From contig JAPQWV010000359.1 of the NCBI GenBank assembly GCA_027422505.1, positions 62,001 to 126,000 of the forward strand: a DNA stretch of 64,000 nt, read 5' to 3'. Source of the stretch: Craterostigma plantagineum (taxonomy: Eukaryota > Streptophyta > Magnoliopsida > Lamiales > Linderniaceae). Below, piece after piece: positions 43,874 through 56,056 of the stretch (positions are counted from its first letter, which is position 1; each line of letters starts with the position of its first letter). The notes beneath the pieces are model-generated. The model was not told the origin of the DNA, did not search any database, and saw only the letters and a list, made by a program, of their open reading frames with translations. Made by a program: the position numbers and the translations under genes.

Positions 43874-46800
43874 ATGGGTTTATGGGAGTCGCGGAAATCG
43901 GAGATAATTGATTTGGATAAGGAGCCCTATGGATCGACTTCGTCCCAAGAATCGAAGGGCTTGAGTGTTTTGGAGATTTCTGATGGGGCTTTTCAGCAAT
44001 CGAAGAAACTCAAGAAAGTCAGTCCTGATCCGTTTGATTACAATTCGTCGGATGATATCACTGTTTTGCCTAAAGGCGTGAGTGGGAGTAGCAGTGTTTT
44101 CGATTTTTCTGAAGAAGGGGATGTATGGAAAGAAAACAAGTTTAAGAATGTCAGTCTTGATGCGTATGGGAGCGATTTGGGGATCTTGAAGACAAGAAAG
44201 CACGAGAGTGGTGTGAAGTATGGCGGATTTAACGGTAAAACTAAGAAGCCTAGGAGAGAAGATCGGGCGCTGGTTGTGAGCAATAATAAGGAGATTAAGA
44301 GGAAGATCAAGAAGAAGAAAAAGATTGAGTTGGTTGAGTGTGAACCAAGCTACAGTGAGAATATGACTACATTGATGGAAACTCAGGAATTTGGTGAAAT
44401 GATGGAACACACTGATGAGGTGGAATTTGCATTGGGTGGGTTGAAAACTGGACAGCCTTTGAGAGTTAGGAGGGCTAGTCTTTTGAAGTTGTTGTCTATT
44501 TGTGGAACTTCACAGCAGAGGCGGCTTTTGAGGGCTCATGGGTAAATAATTGAATCATTTATTTGGAAGTATGGTTAAATATCTTAATTGATCATATTTG
44601 AATGATGTGCTTCATATTGGAAATCTGGATGTAGATCCATGCACTACTATATACTTGCATAAGTCATGTTCTGTTTCTGCTACGTGACACATCATTTGTC
44701 ATGGTTTCTGGAATTTCTCTAATTTCTTGTAATTTCTGTATTCCGTTAGGATGGCGAAAACTATTAGTCATGCTGTTTTGGAACTCACTCTTGACGACCC
44801 GCCGAGCAACCTTGCCGCCGCTGCCTTATTGTACATTCTGACGAGTGACGTTAGTGATTCATATGTGTATCAGTTTCAACTTAACGTTGTTAAAAATATT
44901 TTCAGTTTGATTTTAATGTATAGGCTTTCCAAAAACTCAATTTGTGTTTTTACAACTTACTTTTTCAGGATCAAGATGATCATCTCCTCAATTCTCCAAG
45001 TTGCCTCCGCTTCCTCATAAAATTGTTGAAACCACTAAAATCTAATTCGTCCGCGGAAGAAAAGCCACTGCTCGTTGGTAGCAGGCTTCTAGGCATGTGC
45101 AAAGCTAGCATAACACAAGATTCAGCCAAGGAAAAAGATTCTAGCAGCACTGCAATTCTTCTTAAGGTTCAGGAGATCCTTGTTAATTGCAAGGATATGA
45201 AGCCAAGAAAGATGGGTAATTCTGGAAGGGAAGATCCTGAATTGAATCCTAAATGGATTAGTTTGCTTACCATGGAGAAAGCTTGTTCTTCAAAAATTTC
45301 TCTTGAAGGTCTAGAAATCTCCTTTAGAATTTAATAATATCTGAGTTATTACTGCATTTTGGTAGTTTATGTGACTTAAGTTTTTTTTCCTCTGATCATC
45401 AGACATCCCTAACATATTCCGTAAACCTGGTGGAAAATTCAAGGAAAATTTGCGAGAGTCTGGAGGACTTGATGCAGTTTTCGAAGTAGCTAGAAAATGC
45501 CATTCCACAATGCAGGTATGGGGTGATACAGTCATTACAATCATGGTCATTTACATTTGGATATTATTTATTATGCTCATTAATTAATGCAGGAATGGAT
45601 GGAGAAGAGTCCGACTTTTGTGCTTCCGTCTGAAGACATTTCAGTCCTGGAAAGCCTGTTCTCACTTCTAAAATGTTTAAAAATCATGGAAAATGCTACT
45701 TTTCTCAGCAAAGATAATCAGGTATAAACTATTTTCTGCAGTTAACTTCATGTGGTTCTTTCGTCATGGAAAATCATGACACAGGATTTTTTTCCTGCTT
45801 GTCATTTATTTTATGATCAGTTGACTTTTTTTTGTTAATGCACCATAATATATATTGATTGCATGTGACAGAGCCATTTGCTTGAAATGAGAGGAATTGG
45901 TGGTCATCAAGCTCCACGTACTCTTACAAAGCTTGTCCTAAGTGTAGCAAAGATTCTCTCAGGTACTTCATGCAAGCTGGTGCGATTGTAAGATAACTAT
46001 GATGCCTTTTTGCTTTCTTGACTTGACAGTATGCATGTCTCACCGATTGTTTTCAGTTTGTTCTTGTTGAACACATTCATATTTATTTTTCCCATTATGT
46101 TGTTGGTTGATGTATAGGGGTTGTAATCAGCAGAAGTTTTCTGGAGAGTTCTCAAGATGAAACGTGCGATATTAGCATTCATTCAGGAACCGAGGGTTCT
46201 TCTCAGCGAACCGTTGATACATCTCTACCTAATGAATGCTTTGAATCAAGCCAAGTGTCTAGTGATTCTTCTCTACTGAAGCTGAGGGTGGAGTCTTCTG
46301 CAAGGGGATCAACATCTGCTTCCTCAAAGAAAATTAGCAGTGATGATTCCCAATTGAAACCTGGTATTCGAAAGCAGAAATCCATCCAAAGAAACATTGG
46401 AACTTCAGTGGAGTATGAGGATCCCTTTGCGTTTGACGATGATGAATTGGAACTATCAAAGTGGGATTTACTCTCTGGAGATATAGCTGAGTCCATTCCA
46501 CAAAGTAGTAAGGAAACGGAGGGAGAATACAATAATGGAAGTCACTCGATATTGATGTTTAGCCAGCAAGAATCAAGCAATGTCGAGTCCCGAAATTGTC
46601 AGGAGGCATCATGTTCCACAGCTGTCGACGATGATTTGTCTAAACTTCTTCAAGACTGTCTGGTCACTTCTGTCAAGGTACTTGTGTATGAAATGTGAAC
46701 CATCTTTGCATTTCAATAGTTGAACGGATCTCATCGATTCTCCATTATTTCTTGAATTTTCAGGTTCTTATGAACCTAACAAATGACAACATTGAAGGCT

Positions 46801-47765
46801 GTCAGCAAATTGCATCGGGCGGAGGCTTAGAGATCTTATCTTCACTAATTGCTGGCCATTTCCCTTCGTTCAGCTCGTATCTACCTCATTGTAGTCTGTT
46901 ATCTAATCTGAATTCTGGGTTCAAACAAAATGCCAGTAACAGCTTTCTCAACGAAGACGAGATGGACTTTCTGGTCGCCATTTTGGGTTTGCTCGTGAAT
47001 TTAGTCGAAAAGGATATCAGAAACAGGTAAAACTTTTAGTTGCCTAATAAACACAGCGCAGTTTGTACAATTTTACGCCAACAAAATCTTCCCTTTTCTC
47101 CTTCAGAACTCGGCTTGCAGGGGCAAAGGTTTTATTACCCAGCTCCATAAGTTTGGGCTCAAAGAAACACACAGACGCCATTTCGCTCTTCTGCTCAATC
47201 TTTTTGGCTAATCAAGGTGCTTCTGAGGCTGCAGCTGAAGGAAAATCTTCAGCAATGGTGAGGAAGCTTTGCTGTCTCTGTTCTCTTATCCGTATATTCA
47301 CGTCAAAATAGTCTATTTAATAAGATGTTTGCAGGAGGACGAAGCATCCCTTCTAATAGGGGAGAAAGAAGCAGAGAAGATGATAGTAGAAGGATACTCA
47401 GCTCTTCTCTTAGCTTTCCTTTCGACAGAAAGGTAACTTTTAACAACGCCTTTTCAGTTATATATCCCCGAAGTTTTGCCAGCTCTCTTTTAATTCCGTG
47501 GTTATTTTCGCCAGCAAAAGCACGCGGAATGCTATATCTGAACGTCTTCCCAAACGTAACATAGCGATACTCGTCCCTGTGCTGGAGAGATTTGTGGTAC
47601 GCCCATCGCTGATATTAAGACGAGTATTTTTTTGTCATATATTTCGATAAACTATAATTCTTCTCGGGGCTTTTTTTTCAGGGATTTCATTCAACGTTGA
47701 ACGTGATTTCGCCGGAGACGCAAAGAACGGTTCTTGAAGTGATAGAATCTTGTAGGATTCCATGA
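43874..47765 (+). CDS. WAPL: WAPL cohesin-release factor
   Basis: Wings apart-like protein, about 892 residues from the ATG at 43874. It removes cohesin from chromosomes, including in meiosis. Exons: 43874-44541, 44750-44849, 44969-45308, 45403-45515, 45593-45721, 45872-45962, 46118-46677, 46764-47026, 47107-47257, 47335-47432, 47515-47596, 47682-47765, all in phase. The WAPL domain starts near VEFALGGLKTGQPLRVRRAS and includes LELTLDDPPSNLAAAALLYI, EDIPNIFRKPGGKFKENL-like sequence, VLMNLTNDN, GCQQIASGGGLEILSSLI, and the C-terminal ERLPKRNIAILVPVLERFV. An acidic Ser-rich insert lies in exon 7. The conserved family N-terminus is eroded upstream, so translation probably begins here or the gene is a decaying paralogue. 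Confidence 0.9.
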
Positions 47766-48355
47766 TAAAAAAATGCAGTTCTTTTTTGTACATACTTTCT
47801 AAGTCTTGAATGGACCCTTCCTTCTTACAACACTTTGTTTTGTCTGGAGAAGAAAGTCATTTGAGGTAGTAGGCAGTAGCTATATAAAACACTTTGTTCT
47901 CTTTAGCCTTTCCTTTTTTTCCTTTTACTATATTGTCATTACTCGAATATGAATAGAAGTATTATTGAACTCTATGATCGACTCTAGTTTGATTTGTGAA
48001 ATTTGAATAATTAATTTTTAAGATACTTGAGTGAGAAGTTTGTTAATTTTTTTCGAATTTTTAATCGAATATTGTGTTATGCATATTTGTGTAATTTAAA
48101 TTGGTCGTATAAGAAAATAGTATTGTATTTGTAAATAATATTACATCGAATAACAAGAAAAAGAAAAATCGGTTCAAAGTATAAGCTGAAGGCGGTGAAA
48201 CAACAATTTTTACCTGCAAGCAAAGCAATGGGAGGGAACGGTAAAACAAATCAGATCAGTGACTCACTCACTCGTCTTAAATTGGGTGTTGAGATTGGTC
48301 GTGCTACATGTCATTGTTCTTGACTATCGGTCGCCTGCTAGCTGAACTCAGAGCC
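47766..48355. other. Intergenic between WAPL and GID8 genes
   Basis: AT-rich 3' flank of WAPL and the GID8 promoter and leader. No other gene recognised. Confidence 0.5.
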
Positions 48356-49982
48356 ATGGTAAAATTCCTCATGGTTGATTTTTTTCGCGCTTATGAATTG
48401 AGGTGATGTATGAGGAAGAGTTGTGTAAATTTGGGGTTTCTTCTTCCTTTCCTATTTGGCTTGATATGTGGAGTGATGATTGGAGCTCGATTTTTTTTTT
48501 TTTTTTGGGTTCGCGCTTTTTTTCTAGAGATTAGTTGTTTCCTATGAGTAGAACTTTGTGATGTTCTGTGTTTGATGATCGTCGGTGGGGTTTTTTTTTA
48601 TGGGTCCATCGATCGCGTGGGAATGGATGGATCGATTCGATTGCGAAGAATGATTAATGCTTAGATAGAACCACTTCAAGAAATCAGATGCTTCGGTTTT
48701 GGTGATTTGATTCTGCAACGAGTGTGCTGCTGATCATATGAAATTTCAAATACACGTTGGTGCATTGGGTTGTGCTTATTGTTTCACTTTTGCAGTCCAC
48801 ATCCAAGAAAGTTATAACTAGATCGGAATGGGAGAAAAGGCTTAGCGAAGTTAAAGTTCGAAAAGAAGATATGAACAAATTGGTGATGAATTTTCTGGTA
48901 ACCGAGGGCTTCGTGGAGGCTGCTGAAAAATTCCGGCTCGAATCAGGGACAGAACGTATCCTGCTAATCTTTTCGACTTGTTTACTTATATTCGTAAACG
49001 TAAGAATATGTTAACTTTCTTTAGCACGAAACAGCAGATATAGATCTAGCAACCATCAGCAACCGTATGGCAGTCAAAAAGGCAGTACAGAGTGGTAATG
49101 TGGAGGATGCTATCGAGAAAGTTAATGATTTAAACCCTGAGGTGAGTTTTCATTTGTGTGTTTTGTTGTCCAAAATTTTGGCCATTAGAAATAAACTTTG
49201 CAGATTTCAGTTGTATTATCCCACTCGTAGACCTTAAAACTTGTCTTTCCTTGAGTTTTTTTGAGATTGATAATCCTTACTAATTTAACTCTTTGGAAGT
49301 AAAGATAGATTCATAATTTATGGATTCAGTATCATTGTGCTTGCTATGGATGCAGATACTGGACACAAATCCGCAGCTCTTTTTCCACCTTCAACAACAA
49401 CGCATGATAGAACTTATTAGGAATGGTAAGGTCGAAGAGGCTTTGGAGTTTGCCCAAGAGGAACTTGCTCCAAGGGGAGAGGAAAATGTAACGATCTTCT
49501 TTCTTTCTTTCTTATTAAATGGTGTCTATTTGCTGTGTATGTTACATTCCTTGATTTTGACGTTCTTCATGGCAATATATAAAAAATCACATCAGCAAAG
49601 TTTCTTAGAAGAGCTGGAAAGGACTGTTGCTTTGCTTGCATTCGAAGATGTCGTGAATTGCCCTGTGGCCGAGCTTCTCGATATGTCACAGCGCCTCAAG
49701 ACTGCTAGTGAAGTGAATGCTGCGATTCTCACCAGTCAAAGCCATGAAAAAGGTTCGTTCTATACTTTCTTTGCAAGCGTAATATCGAGATCATTGTTTT
49801 GGAACAGACGAACGCTTTCTCCCTGTTGAATTTTTTTATCAAAACGATCCCTTTTTTCAGATCCAAAGCTTCCGAGCTTACTGAAAATGCTGATGTGGGT
49901 TCAAAATCAGCTCGACGAAAAAGCAGTGTATCCAAGGATAAAGGATTTATCTACTGCAGAACTTGAAGATCCACCTGCTTAA
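48356..49982 (+). CDS. GID8: GID8-type LisH-CTLH-CRA protein
   Basis: Subunit of the CTLH/GID ubiquitin ligase, 226 residues. Exon 1 contributes only the ATG (48356-48358), because the donor GTAAAA follows directly. Further exons: 48796-48955, 49035-49141, 49356-49487, 49596-49752, 49861-49982. After the first intron the protein reads [16 protein letters not shown], then LisH ([21 protein letters not shown]), CTLH ([37 protein letters not shown]) and the CRA part ending in [12 protein letters not shown]. The exon 3 acceptor is the second AG (GAAACAG), giving SGTEPDIDLATI; using the nearer TTTAG breaks the frame. Length and motifs match plant GID8 homologues (At1g61150, At1g11110). Confidence 0.93.
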
Positions 49983-52633
49983 GGTAAGAGCTTCAAAACC
50001 AAAGATTACTGCAATCTCACTGTGTAAGAGTTTTATTTTCTTTGTTCTTTTTTTAGTTCGTGTTATAAGCCAAGGATTTAATGTACGTAGTTGAATTATT
50101 TGAAAATAAATATCTTGTTTCTACTACTACTACTAGTCTACTACCATTCACATAGCATTTCAAATTCAAGTGATGCACGCACATAAGAGATGTTATTGGG
50201 CTTGGCTTTATTATACGGGGAAATTTTCTAGTGGGCTGATTTTTGTTTTCTAATTAGTATCTTGAAAGTAGACTCTCTATCTTCTTCCTCATCACATGGC
50301 AAGGACGACAAAGGTCTTTGCGTAATAATAAATTATACTTCCTCGTAAAATGTAGGAAAATATTTTATATATATTTCTTAAAAAGCCTAATGTCTTGAGG
50401 CCCACTTAATGTTTGAGTTTAATCCTTCCCAGGTTGTGCCTTTTAATTACAGAAAACAACGAAACAACATACTGTTATTTATTATGAAGTGAATCCAAGT
50501 GTCAGCTGATGAGACCCTTAATTAATTTTCTTTTAGTGGAGCATTATTTTTATGTAATCGACGGCTACCTATTACAAATCAATAATTATATATTGGTTGT
50601 TTGCATGATGTTTATTAGTTGATCTACTATTCTTACCATTGAAAGTAGTGGCATTCGTTACATACAACCATGAGTTTGTTTACCAAACCAAAAGGGCTTG
50701 AACATACCACCAAACTACTTATCGTATTCATATTTGGACAACTAGATTAAATTTATAATAAAAAATGTTGCGAAATTTAGGATGGTGGATGTAATGGAAA
50801 GTGATGGTGATGGCTAATCCTCCACCACCTTCACCTTCACCACATAAGTAGTCAAATATCATAAATTTTTATCCATTATTATTGTCCCTATTTTCAAAAA
50901 CGTTAGTATTTGGTTTTTCCGTTGTTTCTTGAAGTATTAAATGCCATTATTTTACAAAACGAAACGTGCAAGGGTTGGCAAAATCAATGACACTAATCTC
51001 ATAAATAATCTTTAGGTGCGTGATAGAATTGAACATATTGCTTTCGAATCTTGGCTATGTTTGGACGGAATCAAATTATTATTTCCTTGGTGGATTTGGG
51101 GGATTTATTTTCCTTTTCTTATTGATAAAGCTTATCCTCCATTATGACTGATCGTGAAAGCAATAACAATATTAAATAATCGTTTGATATATATATATAT
51201 ATATATATATAATAAAAGTATGAAATTATAGAAACTTCATCAAGTATTTGGATGAAATTTATTAAATATCATATGTAATATTTTCCTTAAAACATTCGTC
51301 AAAAGTCAACTGCTACTTCCTACCCACATTAAAATAAAACAGATCACTAATCGTTATTCCTAAATAAAAAGTAAATATTAAATGCCGATTAGTATATAGT
51401 AAACACATCTTCTTCCGTTGAATATAAAATTTTTACTTTCTAATGTTTTTCTTTATTTTCTCCTCTCTTTACGGGGCGTGACGCTTCCTATTCTTTCTCG
51501 TTTCTGTATGCTTATTTCTCCGAACAAGACACAGAACACGCACACACACAGTGTATCTGTATACATCTCGTGAATTTTGTCCTAACAGCTATCTATTCGA
51601 TTGAAGTATACGGAGCTGGATTTTAGCTGAAGATCGGATCACGTTCCGTCCGATTGTCTGAATCGGCGTTTTGAAGGTGTGTGTCTTCTTGTCTTGTGTA
51701 TCTATCGGATTCTTTTTTTTTTGTTTTTCTTTTATTCGGTGTTATTTCGCCGTTATTTATTTATTGTTTATGTGGTGCTTATGTGCTAGGCAGGCGTTGG
51801 ATGGATTTCTTATTTTATTTCCATTTTCCTGTTTATTGTTTCGGCTTGGCGGATTTAATTATGAGATCATTGGAAGATTAAGTGTTGCGCAGGTGTTTGC
51901 TTGATATCTAAATGCTTTGACAACCACTTGAATATATGTTAGTTGTTGATGTTTACTGTTTGATATATGATATCGAGGAGAAGAAAATGAAAGTCGGATC
52001 TGTGATATTGTTTTTTACCCTACTGTGTATATGCTTATTTGCCTCATTTGAGCTTGCTAAGTCACTGATTCGGTTAGTGAACTCTTCATTGTTTCTGAGC
52101 ATAGTTGCTCTTTTTTTTTTTCTTGAACTTCAAAAGACGAGTAGCTGTATCGTTGTTCGTTGTGCTTCTATGTTATTCACTGATTTGCATGCTACATTTA
52201 ACCATTTTAATTTCCTCTTTTGAACAATTTTTTGATATTTTTTGGTGTATTGTTTCAATGAATTACCCACGGATTTTGATGGTGCTCGTGTGTTAGTGAC
52301 TTAGTGGACATTTGGAACCTTTCTTTTATGGCCTGTGATGACATCTTCATCAATCTAATGCAGTGTGTTATCATTATGACACCCCATCAAAGCTTGTAAT
52401 ATTCCATGAGAGGATCCAAGACATGGAAGTGGCTATTGAAGAAACGACACTTCATATGTGACGTGGTGTGTTAACTTTGAAGCTTTCCTGACCTGTAATA
52501 GCTTGAAACTAGTGCTTACAATCTGACTTGTTTTTCTTTAAAATAGACCAGAATTTTTATCTTTGAGTTTAAAGTGTGACTTCTGAAGGTAACCTAAGGT
52601 AAAATGTGCTTGCAGGGACTAAGCGGAGCAAAG
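49983..52633. other. Intergenic plus 5' leader of the DUF707 gene
   Basis: AT-rich 3' flank of GID8 to about 51.4 kb, with a (TA)n run at about 51188-51211. A leader exon seems to end at 51676 (GTTTTGAAG before GTGTGTG). The acceptor CTTGCAG at 52615 opens the exon with the ATG at 52634, giving a leader intron of about 940 bases. Short frames within it are not supported. Confidence 0.5.
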
Positions 52634-55393
52634 ATGAAGCAGTTACCATTTATGGGAGTTGTTTGTACAGTAATGCTGTTCATTATCTATAGGACCACAA
52701 ATTATCAGTACCAACAAACCGAGGCAAGCTAACTCATTTACTCTTTCTTCTGCATCGTATTATGGTGGCTGCTGTTTTCTTTTCAATATCGAATTGTGAT
52801 ATTTCTAGGCGATGTTTTTTAATTTGGTCACTTTTAAGTCGTTGCACATGTCAATCTTATTATCAAATTTCCCATTTTGAGCAGATGGATTCAAAATTGG
52901 ATCCTTTCTACCTGGTGAAGGTACTAACTAGAGCTTTTCCCTTCATATAACTATTTGGTTTCTGTATAGGTTCCGCCTCTTGTTATCTGATGTAATTATT
53001 ACGGGGAAATAATCCCTTTCTTAGTATCAAATGTATGATTGATTTTATCAATACAGGAATCAGGTCTAGATACCACAACTTTAAATGGTTTGCCTCGTGG
53101 AATCATTGAAGCCAAGTCAGACCTGGAACTGAAGCCTTTATGGAGCAGTTCCAAGTCTAAGGTAGATTTTGGCACTTAGATTATGTTTAGTATGGGATGA
53201 TTTTTGTCCCCTTTAACATGCTCATCGTGCCTTTTAACTGATTTATTAGCTCGTCAGATTCCCAGAGTTCCAAACATCTTATTCTTGACATATGTATTTT
53301 TCTTTCGGAATTCTCAGACCAGTGAGCGAAGGTCTGCCAATCTGCTTGCTATACCTGTTGGAATAAAGCAAAAGCAAAATGTTGATACTATAGTTCAAAA
53401 GGTACAACTATTTTGAATCTGAATGCTGCTGAAGTGCTGCTATTTTTGTGATCAATTGTCAATAAGTTTGGGCTGTCTTCACCAGTCACCTAATATTTTG
53501 AAATCCAGTTTCGTCCAGAGAATTTTACTGTCATTCTATTCCACTATGATGGAAACTTGGATGGGTGGTCAGACCTTGAGTGGAGTAGGGAAGCTATACA
53601 TATAGTGGCTCCAAATCAAACAAAATGGTGAGGCATAAAAACCTTTTTTTCTTTTTCAGTTCCTTGCTTAACTTGTTTGTATATGATATTCATTCATAAT
53701 TTTTCAGCATCCTAAGCCGACTAATTAGGCCATTTATTGTAGGCGTTTAACTTGCTCTGCTCATAAAAAACTGTTGCATTATTGGCTCTCGTCATTGGCG
53801 CAATTTTTCTCGCAGCAAGAAGTTCACTGTTCACATATCTGTTTTGAATTGTCTCACATGATTTCGTTCCTTCAACATGTAGGTGGTTTGCGAAACGATT
53901 TTTACATCCAGCTATAGTCTCTAGTTACGATTACATTTTCCTGTGGGATGAAGATTTGGGTGTTGAGAATTTTGATCCTGGGAGGTAAGTTTGATGGAGT
54001 TTTAAATTATTCAATAGAGTACGACTTGTCTTCCACTTGCATTTCTATTTCTAACCTACTTCTCCTTGATAAGGTATCTGGAGATTGTTAAATCAGAAGG
54101 ACTTGAAATATCCCAGCCAGCGTTGGACCCCAATTCGACTGGTATACATCATAGGATAACAGTAAGAAATAGAATGAAAGTATTTCACAGGTACAAGGAT
54201 TTCAATTATTGTCACAATGAGCTCCTTCACACCATCCATTTGATTCTTATATAATCCATGTTAAGCAGAAGGGTCTATGATTCAAGAGGCAGCACCAAAT
54301 GTTTAGATGATAGCGAGGGGCCGCCATGCACTGGGTAAACTTCACTTTCCTCTGTTTATTTCCTCCCTATCAGCAATTTCTGTTACATAAAAACTTATTT
54401 TCTTTAGGAAAACTTGCTCACCGATAATATTTTGCAGATTCGTAGAAGGCATGGCGCCCGTGTTTTCGAGATCAGCATGGCGTTGTGCCTGGCATTTGAT
54501 ACAGGTATGTATCTCATAGTGCTTCCTCGGAATAATTTTAACTTCGGTCCATTTAAAAAAAATCTTCTTTCTCCCTTTCTCAGAACGATCTTGTTCATGG
54601 ATGGGGTGTGGACATGAAACTCGGTTATTGTGCACAGGCAAAGATCCATACTTTCATATGATGTTTGCTTTGCGCTTAGTACATATATTTCATTTTCCCT
54701 TCTAATAAGCTCAGAATTCGCAGGGGGATCGAACGAAGAAGGTTGGAGTAGTCGATAGTGAGTACATAGTTCATCAGAGTATACAGACTTTAGGCGGGCC
54801 ATCTGCAAAGAAGGTGAAACATTTTAGCTTTTTTACCATCACTTCTTCGTTCGGTTGATTCTCATCGATTCAGTAATCTATTATCGCAAAACATAGTCGG
54901 GGTTAAATTCTTGAATCAAATTTCTCGATGGTTTTCACTCAATTCCACCTGATTATAATCCTTATTATTGCAACAGGAAGTGAGCCTAACGGAGAACGTG
55001 AGGGTACATTAATGTTTCTGTTCTCATTCTTTATCAGTGTCCTATTTTAGAACAAATATGTGTAAATGTAAGTTGTAGCTAATCTTTTCTTTTTAATCCC
55101 TCAATACAGAGCCACAAGGTTGACGCCAGATCAGAGGTATTATTCTTTCTATATTCCTTGGTAATGTTTTTTTTCTTCTCATTATTATTCTAATGGTAAG
55201 CCGTTGATTCAATTCAATTTTGGACAATCCCCAGATTAGGAGACAATCAACAATAGAGCTTCAAACATTTAAAGAACGATGGGACAAAGCTGTAAGAGAA
55301 GACCAAAGTTGGGTCGATCCATTTCCTAAAACAAAGAAACGCAAGGTTAGAAGACGAGTAAGCCGAAGGCGTCAATTCTCCAAGGTTCTTTGA
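52634..55393 (+). CDS. DUF707 family protein, type II membrane anchor
   Basis: Protein of about 378 residues in fourteen exons: 52634-52723, 52885-52920, 53057-53161, 53318-53401, 53509-53627, 53883-53984, 54074-54190, 54269-54334, 54438-54504, 54584-54637, 54724-54813, 54977-54997, 55110-55136, 55235-55393. An N-terminal hydrophobic anchor (FMGVVCTVMLFIIY) precedes the DUF707 domain: NLLAIPVGIKQKQNVD, FTVILFHYDGNLDGWSDLEW, SYDYIFLWDEDLGVENFDP, APVFSRSAWRCAWHLIQNDL, VHGWGVDMKLGYCAQGDRTK. The D-containing LWDEDL and Trp/Cys blocks suggest a glycosyltransferase-like fold, but function is unknown; older names mention lysine-ketoglutarate reductase trans-splicing. Introns 1 and 10 start with GC (GAG|GCAAGC, CAG|GCAAAG). 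All other junctions are GT-AG and in phase. The C-terminus is basic. Confidence 0.9.
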
Positions 55394-56056
55394 TTACATG
55401 TTAGCTTAGGTAACACCTCGATGTAATTTTTGTTCAACAAAAAAAGGAAAGAAAAAGAAACAATTAATCTTATTTTATACGTATCATATTAATTCTTTTT
55501 GTGTAGTTATATGCTTTCAATAGCGGACATAAAATTAGGAAAGCATACAATGTTTTTAACATAGTCGTGAAATGGGCTTCTCGACTGAAGCATAACAAAA
55601 ATTAAAAGCACTTGACCAAATTATAGTAGAACATGAATAAACAAAAAAGAGATCAATACAGTGCGGTATAAAATTAAAATAACATTATTATATGCGAAAG
55701 TGACGATTGTTTTGTTTCCTGTTACAGACGTAAATACGTAATATTGGCAGTATATAATGAACTAATTACTAATTACCTTGTAATCATGTATTAATTAATA
55801 TGAAGAAAATTGAAAACCAATCGTTTATCTCAGACCGTCTATGTTTGACTGTAGATAAGTCCACCTCCGTCTATACAGTACAACCCAAGACAACAACACA
55901 ACTATGTCCTGAAAAGTCTTCTCCTTTGCTCTTAGCTACGCGGCTTTGTTATTAATTTTTTATTTTCTTTTATTATTTCCATCGGGAAAAGTTTCATAGG
56001 CGACAGATCTCGTAAAAAAGAGTTGAGCTGATCAGCTGATAGTGTGTGCGAAAAAA
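55394..56056. other. Intergenic between DUF707 and SCAMP genes
   Basis: AT-rich, without other supported features. Confidence 0.5.

Noticed and set aside
48955..49035. Apparent frameshift in GID8 at exon 2/3
   Set aside because: Using the second AG (after GAAACAG) restores SGTEPDIDLATI, so there is no break.
51936..52296. Hydrophobic frames of 95 and 63 codons before the DUF707 gene
   Set aside because: They lie in the inferred 5' leader intron and are T-rich low-complexity sequence.
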